In this document: positions 8,027 through 16,136 of the stretch, in pieces
Layout: every line of letters starts with the position of its first letter
Position numbering within the stretch: the stretch's first letter is position 1
Source of the DNA: Dehalococcoides mccartyi CG5
GTDB taxonomy: Bacteria; Chloroflexota; Dehalococcoidia; Dehalococcoidales; Dehalococcoidaceae
NCBI RefSeq assembly: GCF_000830885.1
Contig: NZ_CP006951.1
Span: 372,001 to 436,000 of the forward strand
Direction: 5' to 3'
DNA length: 64,000 bases
Position numbers and translations under genes: made by a program
The notes under the pieces: model-generated
The model's input: the letters and a program-made list of their open reading frames with translations, nothing else
Database searches by the model: none
What the model was told of the DNA's origin: nothing

Positions 8027-9319
8027 ATGGGATTATTCGGAACTTCCGGCATCCGCCGCGTGGTGGATGACCGTTTGATGGAAATAGCTCTTAAGGTGGG
8101 GTTTTCTGTAGGGAAACGCTATCGTAGAGTAGTTTTGGCGGGTGACAGCCGTACTTCTACACCGGCTATCAAGCGTATACTGAGCGGGGCTTTGGTTGCC
8201 GCCGGGGCAGATGTGATTGACATCGGATTGGTGCCGACACCTACTTTGGCCTTTATTGCCAGAGATTTTGATGCAGGGCTGATGGTGACTGCTTCGCACA
8301 ATCCGGCTGAATACAACGGTATTAAGTTTCTCAATCCTGACGGCTCGGCTTTCAGTTATCTGCAGCAGCAGGAAATAACCAAAGATGTGGAATCAAGCCG
8401 TTCTCCCTCCCTCAAATGGGACAGTTTCGGCCAGATAAATGCTTTTCCGTGTACAGTTGAAAAGCATATGGAACATATACTTAGCTACCTGCCGGACAAA
8501 TGCCGCCTTAAAGTGGTGGTGGATTGCGGCGGCGGGGCAGCATCCGTGATAACCCCATGGCTGCTTCAGCGTATGGGCAGCCGGGTGATTTCCCTGAATG
8601 ATACTACCCATGGGTTTTTCCCTCACCCGCCTGAGCCATTGGCTGAAAACCTTACCGGGCTTATCCAGACAGTTAGGGAAAGTGATGCCGATTTGGGTAT
8701 TGCCCATGACGGTGATGCTGACCGGATGGTGGCGGTGGATAAACACGGCAACTTTATCTCCGGTGACAAAATGCTGGTGGTTTTTGCCAGAGCGGCCAAG
8801 GCGGATAAAGTGGTTACCACTCTTGACGCTTCCATGTCAGTAGAGGAGATGGGTTTTAAAGTTATACGAACAGCTATAGGTGACAACTACGTCTCAGAAG
8901 AGCTTAAGAGGCAGGGTAATTTCGGGGGTGAACCCTGCGGTGCATGGGTCTTCCCTGAAAGCTCTCTTTGCCCTGACGGTATTTATGCCGCCGCCAGATT
9001 GTTAAATCTGGTTTCACGCCAGCCCTTGGCGGAACTGATTTCAGATATACCGGAATACTCCATGAAGCGGGGGAGTGTGGCCGGTGGCGGTTTGAATTTG
9101 TCTCTGGTAGAGGAATCACTTCAGTGCCTGAATCCGCTTTCATCCAGCTTGCTGGACGGGATTAAACTCAATCTTAAAGATGGCTGGCTGCTTATCCGCC
9201 CTTCGGGTACAGAGCCTAAAATCCGCCTGACGGCAGAAGCCAAAACTCCTGAACAGTGCGAAACTATTTATCAAACAGGTCTTAAATGCCTGAAGAGCTG
9301 TCTTTCCCGGGAGAAATAA
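8027..9319 (+). CDS. glmM: Phosphoglucosamine mutase / phosphohexomutase
   Basis: 430-residue alpha-D-phosphohexomutase. The phosphoserine loop is TASHNPAEYNG, the metal-binding loop DGDADRMVAVD, the sugar-binding loop GGEPCGAWVFPE, and the phosphate-binding loop RPSGTEPKIR, all in the family order. Given the glmS and two GlmU-like genes downstream, it most likely converts glucosamine-6-P to glucosamine-1-P, although archaeal-type relatives are often broad in substrate. It is the first gene of a four-gene operon with gaps of 1, 17 and 0 bases. Confidence 0.88.
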   Translation: MGLFGTSGIRRVVDDRLMEIALKVGFSVGKRYRRVVLAGDSRTSTPAIKRILSGALVAAGADVIDIGLVPTPTLAFIARDFDAGLMVTASHNPAEYNGIKFLNPDGSAFSYLQQQEITKDVESSRSPSLKWDSFGQINAFPCTVEKHMEHILSYLPDKCRLKVVVDCGGGAASVITPWLLQRMGSRVISLNDTTHGFFPHPPEPLAENLTGLIQTVRESDADLGIAHDGDADRMVAVDKHGNFISGDKMLVVFARAAKADKVVTTLDASMSVEEMGFKVIRTAIGDNYVSEELKRQGNFGGEPCGAWVFPESSLCPDGIYAAARLLNLVSRQPLAELISDIPEYSMKRGSVAGGGLNLSLVEESLQCLNPLSSSLLDGIKLNLKDGWLLIRPSGTEPKIRLTAEAKTPEQCETIYQTGLKCLKSCLSREK

Positions 9320-9320
9320 A

Positions 9321-10523
9321 ATGAAGGCAGTCATATTGGCGGCAGGCGAAGGCAGCCGCATGCGTCCCCTGACCTTTACCCGTCCCAAGGTTATGCTTCC
9401 CATTGCGGGCAAGCCTATTTTGGAGCACCTTTTGATGGAGGTCAGCGCCGCCGGTATAAAAGAATTTGTACTGGTAGTGGGTTACCGTGATGAGCAGGTG
9501 CGTTCATATTTTGCGGATGGTGCAAAATGGGGCGTAAAAATCAGCTATTGCCAGCAGACCCGCCAGCTTGGCACTGCCCATGCCCTGAAACAGCTTGAAA
9601 ATCAGCTTGAGGGCAATTTTCTGGTTATGAACGGGGATATACTGGCTGAGTCAGCTGATATTTCCGCTCTGGCCGCAGGTTCTGAAACTACTCTTAGTGT
9701 GCTTGAGGTATCAGACCCAAGCAGTCTGGGAGTGCTTGAAACAGACGGGGACAGAGTAAGATGCATCCATGAAAAGTCTGCCAATCCCCCTGCTAATCTG
9801 GCAAATGCCGGTCTTTACCTGTTTACCCCAAGGATATTTAAAGCTATTTCCGACACTCCCCTCTCACCGCGGGGTGAATATGAAATAACCTCATCTATCC
9901 AGCTTCTTATTGATAACGGCACAGAGGTAGGTTACCGCCGTCTTGTTTACTGGCAGGACGTCAGCTACCCGTGGGATTTGCTGGATGTAAATGCTTCCAT
10001 GCTTAAAAACCTTGCCCCTTGTGTATATGGTACAGTAGAGGAAAATGTGGTTATCAAGGGGACGGTGGAAATAGGCGAAGGCAGCCTTGTCCGTTCGGGT
10101 GCATATATAGAAGGGCCGGTATTAATCGGCAAAAACTGTGACATAGGTCCGAACTGTTATATCCGCCCCTCTACCTCCATAGGGGATAATTGCCGGGTTG
10201 GGGCTTCGGTTGAGATAAAAAACTCTATTATTATGGATAACACCAAAATCCCCCACCTTAATTACGTGGGGGACAGTGTTATCGGGCAAAACTGCAATCT
10301 GGGTGCCGGAACCAAGCTGGCAAATCTGCGTTTTGACGGAGCAGATATTATTGCCGGAGGTGTCAATACCCGCCGCCGTAAGCTGGGGGCTGTACTGGGA
10401 GACGGGGTTGAAACCGGTATTAACGTAAGCCTTAATCCGGGCGTCCTTATAGGCTCCGGCAGCCGTATAGGACCCGGTGCGGTTGTGAGCGGGCTTGTTG
10501 AGCCGAACTCATATATCGGATAA
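9321..10523 (+). CDS. GlmU-like bifunctional nucleotidylyltransferase/acetyltransferase (paralogue 1)
   Basis: 400 residues. An N-terminal nucleotidylyltransferase domain (about 1-230) carries LAAGEGSRMRPLT, PKVMLPIAGKP and the metal-binding NGD at 104-106. The C-terminal left-handed beta-helix (about 240-400) is made of hexapeptide repeats. The segment PHLNYVGDSVIGQNCNLGAG keeps His312 and Tyr315, the pair used for acetyl transfer in E. coli GlmU and in the archaeal Sulfolobus enzyme ST0452. I therefore infer that it acetylates glucosamine-1-P and makes UDP-GlcNAc. The architecture is closer to archaeal sugar-1-P nucleotidylyltransferases than to classical GlmU. Confidence 0.85.
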   Translation: MKAVILAAGEGSRMRPLTFTRPKVMLPIAGKPILEHLLMEVSAAGIKEFVLVVGYRDEQVRSYFADGAKWGVKISYCQQTRQLGTAHALKQLENQLEGNFLVMNGDILAESADISALAAGSETTLSVLEVSDPSSLGVLETDGDRVRCIHEKSANPPANLANAGLYLFTPRIFKAISDTPLSPRGEYEITSSIQLLIDNGTEVGYRRLVYWQDVSYPWDLLDVNASMLKNLAPCVYGTVEENVVIKGTVEIGEGSLVRSGAYIEGPVLIGKNCDIGPNCYIRPSTSIGDNCRVGASVEIKNSIIMDNTKIPHLNYVGDSVIGQNCNLGAGTKLANLRFDGADIIAGGVNTRRRKLGAVLGDGVETGINVSLNPGVLIGSGSRIGPGAVVSGLVEPNSYIG

Positions 10524-10540
10524 GGCGGGGAGAGTAAAAT

Positions 10541-11722
10541 ATGAAACAGGCAGTTATACTGGCGGCTGGTGAGGGACAACGCCTGCGGCCTTTTACCGCC
10601 AGCAAATCAAAGGTGATGCTGTCTATTGCGGGCAAGCCCCTGCTTGAGTATGTTATTGAATCCCTTGCCCAAAACGGCATTCGGGATATTATTCTGGTAG
10701 TGGGCTACAAACGGGAACGTATATTTGACTATTTAGGGCAGGGCGGGCGTTTTGGAGTACAGATAAGCTATGTCCAGCAGCCAAACCAGCTGGGTACAGC
10801 CCATGCCCTCAGACAGGTAAAAGATAAAATAAAAGGGGATTTTCTGGTTCTGAATGGAGATCAGCTTATCAAGCCGTCAACTATAAGGGAGTTTGTAAAA
10901 CAGCCGCCGCAGGCAGTTATGGTAAAAGCCATAAACGGCGAAGACCCCAGCCGTTACGGGGTAGTAACTTCTTCGGGCGGACTTCTAACCTCCATAGAGG
11001 AAAAACCCAGCATAGCCAAAAGCAATTTTATAAATACCGGCATTTACTCTTTTTCAAGGGCAGTGTTTGACTATATTGGTGAGCATCTGGATATGCCGGT
11101 GGTGCTGCAGTCCATGCTCAAAGACGGGCTGGATATACATGTAGCAGAAAGCCAAGGAGCCTGGCTGGATATAGTCTACCCTTGGGATATGCTAAAACTT
11201 AATGCGGTGGTATCAGCCGAACTTAAACCCGGAGTAGCCGGCACTATTGAAAGCGGCGTGGTTATGAAGGGGCCGGTGCGGATTGGCAAGAATACGGTTA
11301 TCCGTTCAAATTCGTATATCGTGGGGCCGGTAATAATAGGTGAAGGCTGTGATATAGGCCCGAGTGTCTGTATTTACCCTTCCACCAGTATTGCAGATAA
11401 TGTAACAGTAGCTCCCTTCAGCCAGATAAAGAATAGCTTGATTTACAGCGGCAACAGTATCGGAGTGGCTTCGGTTATTGAAGATTCGGTCATAGACCGG
11501 GGTTGTGTGATTTGCGGCCAGTTCAGTGCTCCCTCCGCCGAGATAGAAACCCGGATAAATGATGGATTACATAAAATAAAAGTCGGGACTATGATGGGTG
11601 AAGGCTGCACCGTAGGGAATGCCGTAGTCCTTCAGAGCGGTACAGTAGTGGGCAATTCAACCCGTATAGCTCCTTTGAGAACCCTGTCAGGCAATATTCC
11701 TGACGGCAGTCTGGTGGTATAG
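10541..11722 (+). CDS. GlmU-like sugar-1-P nucleotidylyltransferase (paralogue 2, acetyltransferase site lost)
   Basis: 393 residues, a tandem paralogue of the preceding gene. The nucleotidylyltransferase domain is intact (LAAGEGQRLRPFT, SKVMLSIAGKP, LNGDQL) and a beta-helix follows. Where paralogue 1 has the His/Tyr acetyltransferase segment, this protein reads NSIGVASVIEDSVIDRGC, with neither residue. It is probably only a nucleotidylyltransferase, or a partner of paralogue 1; the sugar and nucleotide are unknown. Start at ATG 10541, preceded by GGGGAGAG. Its stop codon abuts the ATG of glmS. Confidence 0.83.
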   Translation: MKQAVILAAGEGQRLRPFTASKSKVMLSIAGKPLLEYVIESLAQNGIRDIILVVGYKRERIFDYLGQGGRFGVQISYVQQPNQLGTAHALRQVKDKIKGDFLVLNGDQLIKPSTIREFVKQPPQAVMVKAINGEDPSRYGVVTSSGGLLTSIEEKPSIAKSNFINTGIYSFSRAVFDYIGEHLDMPVVLQSMLKDGLDIHVAESQGAWLDIVYPWDMLKLNAVVSAELKPGVAGTIESGVVMKGPVRIGKNTVIRSNSYIVGPVIIGEGCDIGPSVCIYPSTSIADNVTVAPFSQIKNSLIYSGNSIGVASVIEDSVIDRGCVICGQFSAPSAEIETRINDGLHKIKVGTMMGEGCTVGNAVVLQSGTVVGNSTRIAPLRTLSGNIPDGSLVV

Positions 11723-13504
11723 ATGTGCGGTATTGTGGGGTACACCGGTAAACGGCAGGCACAGGGTGTTCTGTACGATTGTTTGTGCCGGCTGGAATAC
11801 AGGGGTTATGATTCCTGCGGCATAGCCGTAAACACCCCTGAGGTACAGGTTTTTAAAGATGCAGGTAAAGTCCATGACATACTCCAAAATGCCCCCCTGT
11901 TTAAGGGTACAGCCGGTTTGGGGCATACCCGCTGGGCTACCTGCGGTGAACCCACCCAAATAAATGCCCATCCCCATACAGACTGCACCGGTAAAATCTG
12001 TCTGGTGCATAATGGGGTAATAAACAATTATTCACAACTGCTGAAACGGCTTGAAGGTAACGGCCATAAGATAGTTTCAGATACGGATACCGAGCTTATT
12101 GCCCATTTGATAGAGGAGTACGATAAGGGAGATTTGGAAGAGGCTGTTCGCCTGGCAGTCAAAGAGATAGAGGGTTCGTACGCTCTGGTAGTTATGCGTT
12201 CGGGGGAAAATACCCTGGTAGTAGTGCGGCAGGACAGCCCTTTGGTTATAGGGGTAGGTGACGGAGAATATCTGGTAGCTTCAGATGTACCTGCCATTTT
12301 GGGGTATACCAACCGGGTTATATATCTGGATGAGGGCGACATTGGCACTATAAGCCCGGACAGCCTGAAAATCCGCCGAAACGGTGGGTATATCGTTCCG
12401 TTGGTGGAAAAAGTAAACTGGACTCAGGATGAATCACAGAAAGCCGGCTACAGCCACTATATGCTCAAGGAAATACACGAACAGCCCCGGGTAATTCAAA
12501 ACACCCTGATAAATATGCCTCTGCCGGAGTCTTTTAACAAATCTGAGATACTGGAGCAGAGCCGCAAAACCGGCATACTTTTTCTGGCCTGCGGCAGTTC
12601 CTATCACGCAGCCCTGACTGCCCGTTATCTGGTAGAAGAACATTTGAATATACCTGTTCGGCTGGAGATAGCTTCGGAGTTCAACTATATGCATCGTTTG
12701 CTGCCCTGCAAGCTGGCAGTAGTGCTTACCCAGTCCGGTGAAACCGCAGATGTTTTACGGGCGATGCGCCGTTTGAAGCAAGCCGGCTGTATGGTAGTGG
12801 CTATCACTAACGTGGCAGGCAGTACTGCTGCCCGTTTGGCAGACCATACTATATATACTCAGGCCGGGCCGGAAATAGGGGTGGCGGCTACCAAGAGTTT
12901 TATTGCCCAGCTGATAGTCCTGTATGCTTTGTGTTTTGCCGGTGCATCTGCCGCTAATATCCGTTACCAGGATTATCTAAGCACTATGCGGCTTTTACCC
13001 AGTGTTGTCCAGAGCATACTTGGCAGTCATCAGAATATTAAAGATGCGGCAGTAGAAGTAGCCAAGTCTAAAAGTGCTTTTTTTATAGGGCGTGGGATAA
13101 ACTATCCCATTGCTTTGGAAGGTGCTCTGAAACTTAAAGAGATTTCATACATTCATGCGGAGGGTTATGCGGCAGGGGAACTGAAACACGGGCCGTTTGC
13201 TTTGCTTTCTCCGGAAACACCGGTACTGGCGCTGGTAAGCCGTGACCAAACCTATGAAGCTATGCTGACCGGACTCAGGGAAATAAAGGTGCGTCGTGCC
13301 CCTCTGATTGTTATAGGTGAAGCCGGAGACGAGCAATTGGGTCAGCTGGCAGACCGGGTGATAAGTCTGCCGTCTTTCAACCGCCTGTTTAATCCGATAC
13401 TCTTTACAGTAGTACTCCAACTATTGGCTTATTATGTTGCTTTGGAGCTGGGCTGTTCCATAGATACCCCCCGCAACTTGGCTAAGAGTGTCACTGTCGA
13501 ATAG
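11723..13504 (+). CDS. glmS: Glutamine-fructose-6-phosphate aminotransferase
   Basis: 593 residues. The N-terminal glutamine amidotransferase domain starts MCGIVGYTG, giving the catalytic Cys after Met removal, and includes GHTRWATCGEP and HNGVINN. Two SIS domains follow (LACGSSYHAALTARYL; FIGRGINYPIALEGALKLKEISYIHAE split across the second), and the C-terminus LAKSVTVE is characteristic. It makes glucosamine-6-P, the first committed step to UDP-GlcNAc. It is the last gene of the mutase and GlmU-like operon, with no gap after the preceding stop codon. Confidence 0.96.
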   Translation: MCGIVGYTGKRQAQGVLYDCLCRLEYRGYDSCGIAVNTPEVQVFKDAGKVHDILQNAPLFKGTAGLGHTRWATCGEPTQINAHPHTDCTGKICLVHNGVINNYSQLLKRLEGNGHKIVSDTDTELIAHLIEEYDKGDLEEAVRLAVKEIEGSYALVVMRSGENTLVVVRQDSPLVIGVGDGEYLVASDVPAILGYTNRVIYLDEGDIGTISPDSLKIRRNGGYIVPLVEKVNWTQDESQKAGYSHYMLKEIHEQPRVIQNTLINMPLPESFNKSEILEQSRKTGILFLACGSSYHAALTARYLVEEHLNIPVRLEIASEFNYMHRLLPCKLAVVLTQSGETADVLRAMRRLKQAGCMVVAITNVAGSTAARLADHTIYTQAGPEIGVAATKSFIAQLIVLYALCFAGASAANIRYQDYLSTMRLLPSVVQSILGSHQNIKDAAVEVAKSKSAFFIGRGINYPIALEGALKLKEISYIHAEGYAAGELKHGPFALLSPETPVLALVSRDQTYEAMLTGLREIKVRRAPLIVIGEAGDEQLGQLADRVISLPSFNRLFNPILFTVVLQLLAYYVALELGCSIDTPRNLAKSVTVE

Positions 13505-13511
13505 GTCTTAT

Positions 13512-13964
13512 TCAGACTACGAATAGACCGGTAAGATCCGTCTGGTCAATTATATGCCCTTCCATAGCTTTCAGCAGATCTGCCTGATGGCAACTGGCCT
13601 TCAGCTTAAGTTCAGTATCCAGAGCAAAGAGACGGAAATGGTAGTGGTGTACCCGGTTGGGCGGGGGATAAGGCCCGGTATAACCTGTCTCTCCCTCACT
13701 GTTCAGCCCTTGGCGGACTCCATCCGGCAAGTTGGGTTCAGTAGGGACAGCTTCAGGCAGACCAACACGGTTAGGCGGAATATTGTAGATAAGCCAGTGG
13801 GTAAAGGCTTTGGATGTGTCAGGGTCTTCCAATACAAGAGCCAGACTTTTAGTATCCGGCGGCAGTTGCATCCAGTGGACTGGCGGTGAAATATTGCTAC
13901 CCAAACCGGAAAAACGGCGGGGAATATACTCTCCGCAAGCAAAAGCACTACTACCCAGAAGCAT
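13512..13964 (-). CDS. YbhB/YbcL-type PEBP family protein
   Basis: 150 residues of the phosphatidylethanolamine-binding/Raf-kinase-inhibitor-like family. Signature segments are GLGSNISPPVHWMQLP and LALVLEDPDTSKAFTHWLIYNIP, followed by GYTGPYPPPNRVHHYHFRLFALD. It is probably a cytoplasmic ligand-binding protein; function in bacteria is unclear. I choose ATG 13964 because GAGGAG lies six bases upstream; the reading frame extends to 13994 but would overlap the HAD gene. It is cotranscribed with that gene. Confidence 0.9.
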   Translation of the reverse strand: MLLGSSAFACGEYIPRRFSGLGSNISPPVHWMQLPPDTKSLALVLEDPDTSKAFTHWLIYNIPPNRVGLPEAVPTEPNLPDGVRQGLNSEGETGYTGPYPPPNRVHHYHFRLFALDTELKLKASCHQADLLKAMEGHIIDQTDLTGLFVV

Positions 13965-13975
13965 ATCCGTCTCCT

Positions 13976-14680
13976 CTAAGTATTGTCTATGCAATACTCC
14001 AGTTCACCCAGACCGCTTATCCTTCGGCAATCATTTAAATCAAGGTAACAGTTACGCCGGTCAAGTAATACAGGATTAAGCCCTACATTCATAGCTCCTA
14101 TATAATCTACCTGATATTGGTCACCTATGTATAGTACCTCTTTGGCGGTAAGGCCGCTTTTTCTTAGAGCCGCCTGAAAGATAAGTGGATTGGGCTTGGT
14201 TACGCCCACCTCCTGTGATATGACCACTGTTTCCAGATAGGTATTGAGTCCGGTCTTGTTAAACAGTTCTGACATATCTCTATCTGCGTTTGAAATAAGC
14301 CCTATTTTCAGGTTTCTGGACTTTAAATTTTTCAGGCAAGGAATTACGTCTTCATAGAGAATCATTTCCCATTTCAGGTTTTTCCAGCGGCTGATAAGGG
14401 TATTTATGAGTTCAGGTTTGGCTTCAATGCCTATTTCCTCCAGAATAATCCGGTAGTAGTGGCTCCAGACCGCAAACTGTTCCGGTTTTTCCCGCAGGCT
14501 TATGGGTTTTTGGGCGTTTTGCAGGTAAAAATATTCGTCCGCCTTGTTCATAGGCAGGTAGAGGTCATTCTCATTTATCGGGTAGTTCATATCAGCCAGC
14601 AGTTTAACGGTCATCTCTTCACGGCTGGGCTGGTAGCCTATCAGGGTATTGTACAGGTCAAAGAAAACACCTTTTATCAT
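13976..14680 (-). CDS. HAD-superfamily hydrolase
   Basis: 234 residues. HAD motif I is FFDLYNTL, motif II LISNAD, motif III Lys in VTKPNP, and motif IV YIGDQYQVD. The residue two positions after the nucleophilic Asp is Tyr rather than the Asp used as acid/base in phosphatases. A Tyr here is also seen in haloacid dehalogenases and some uncharacterised HAD members. Start at ATG 14680 with TGGAG six bases upstream; the TTG at 14692 is less likely. Substrate unknown. Confidence 0.88.
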   Translation of the reverse strand: MIKGVFFDLYNTLIGYQPSREEMTVKLLADMNYPINENDLYLPMNKADEYFYLQNAQKPISLREKPEQFAVWSHYYRIILEEIGIEAKPELINTLISRWKNLKWEMILYEDVIPCLKNLKSRNLKIGLISNADRDMSELFNKTGLNTYLETVVISQEVGVTKPNPLIFQAALRKSGLTAKEVLYIGDQYQVDYIGAMNVGLNPVLLDRRNCYLDLNDCRRISGLGELEYCIDNT

Positions 14681-14710
14681 CGGGCACTCCAAGGCAATAT
14701 TTTATATTCC

Positions 14711-14740
14711 ATTCTAGACTAATAAAATCAGTTAAAGCAA
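14711..14740 (-). promoter_or_regulatory. Promoter of the HAD-PEBP gene pair
   Basis: Minus strand TTGCTT (14735-14740), an 18-base spacer and TAGAAT (14711-14716). It lies back to back with the lysA promoter. Confidence 0.45.
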
Positions 14741-14780
14741 ATTCAGCCGGGCTGAGGATAAATTTTAATGGCAATATTCA

Positions 14781-14810
14781 TTGACGCAGCTGAGTAAGCA
14801 CTGGTATGAT
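14781..14810 (+). promoter_or_regulatory. Promoter of lysA
   Basis: TTGACG (14781-14786), an 18-base spacer and TATGAT (14805-14810). Only eight bases separate the -10 box from the ATG at 14819 and there is no Shine-Dalgarno, so the transcript is likely leaderless. Confidence 0.55.
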
Positions 14811-14818
14811 AAGCAATT

Positions 14819-16123
14819 ATGGAACCAAGAATACAGGTATTCCCCAAAAACACTGAAGTAAAAAATAATCATCTGATTATCGGCGGGGTAGATGTTGCCG
14901 GGCTTTGTGCCAAATATGGCACGCCGCTGTATATTTTTGACGAACTTACCATCCGTCAGAATTGCCGTGATTTCAAGCGTGAGTTTTCACGCCGCTATGC
15001 AGACAGCTCTATCAGCTATGCTTCGAAAGCCTTTTTGCATCCGGCTTTGCTTAAAATACTGGCTGAAGAAGGCATGAGTCTGGATGTGGTTTCCGGCGGA
15101 GAGCTCTCCGTTGCCAACAACGCCGGTTTTCCTATGGATATGGTTTATTTGCACGGAAACAACAAATCTGCCGAAGAACTAAGGCTGGCACTTCGTCTGC
15201 ATGTGGGGCGGATTGTGGTAGACAGTTTTGATGAAATAAAACTCCTGTCAAAACTGGCAGATGAGAGCGGGCATATACCGGATATATTACTCAGGATAAC
15301 TCCCGGAGTAGATGCCCATACTCATCAACATATTACCACCGGCAAGCTGGATTCCAAATTTGGTTTCCCCCTGTTTCAGGCAGCTGAAGCGGTAGGTTTA
15401 GCTATGGCTCAGGCCAGCTTAAATCTGGTAGGTTTCCATTTCCATATCGGTTCCCAGATATTTGAAACCCAGCCCTTCCTTGACGCTATAGATCTGGTGC
15501 TGGATTTTGCCGCACAGGTGCAGGAACGTTATGGTTTTGATATAGAGGAACTGGATATTGGCGGTGGCTACGGCGTTCAGTACGAAGTAGACAAGCCGGC
15601 ACCTCCCATATCTGCTTATGCAGAGGCTATCGGAGCCAAAGTGGTATCCAAATGCCGCAGTTTGAAGCTGACTCCTCCCAGTCTGAATATAGAACCGGGA
15701 CGGGCCATTATAGCTCAGGCAGGTGTGGCTTTATATACGGTAGGGGTGATAAAAGATATTCCCGGCATTCGTTTGTATGCCTCGGTTGACGGGGGCATGG
15801 GGGATAATATCCGCCCGGCTCTTTACGAGGCTAAATATGAGGCAGTGGTGGCAAATAACGTCCAGTCAGCTGAAAAGGAAAAGGTAACTATAGCCGGTAA
15901 GTTTTGCGAATCCGGCGATATACTTATAAGAGATATTGAACTGCCTTCCCTCAGGACAGGTGACATACTGGCAGTTCCCTGTTGCGGGGCTTACTGTCTG
16001 CCTATGTCCAGCAATTACAATGGTTACCATCGCCCGGCGGTAGTAATGCTGAAAAACGGTGAAGACCGCCTGATACGGCGGCGTGAAACCGTGGAAGACC
16101 TTAGCCGTCTGGATTCGGTCTAA
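14819..16123 (+). CDS. lysA: Diaminopimelate decarboxylase
   Basis: 434 residues, PLP-dependent fold-III decarboxylase making L-lysine from meso-diaminopimelate. The PLP lysine sits in SYASKAFLHPAL, the phosphate-binding glycines in LDIGGGYGVQY, the substrate-binding arginine in NIEPGRAII, and the dimer-contributed active-site Cys in GKFCESGDIL. YNGYHRP near the C-terminus is also typical. No other lysine genes are nearby; holB and ricT follow on the same strand. Confidence 0.95.
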   Translation: MEPRIQVFPKNTEVKNNHLIIGGVDVAGLCAKYGTPLYIFDELTIRQNCRDFKREFSRRYADSSISYASKAFLHPALLKILAEEGMSLDVVSGGELSVANNAGFPMDMVYLHGNNKSAEELRLALRLHVGRIVVDSFDEIKLLSKLADESGHIPDILLRITPGVDAHTHQHITTGKLDSKFGFPLFQAAEAVGLAMAQASLNLVGFHFHIGSQIFETQPFLDAIDLVLDFAAQVQERYGFDIEELDIGGGYGVQYEVDKPAPPISAYAEAIGAKVVSKCRSLKLTPPSLNIEPGRAIIAQAGVALYTVGVIKDIPGIRLYASVDGGMGDNIRPALYEAKYEAVVANNVQSAEKEKVTIAGKFCESGDILIRDIELPSLRTGDILAVPCCGAYCLPMSSNYNGYHRPAVVMLKNGEDRLIRRRETVEDLSRLDSV

Positions 16124-16136
16124 GCCGGATTTTCAT

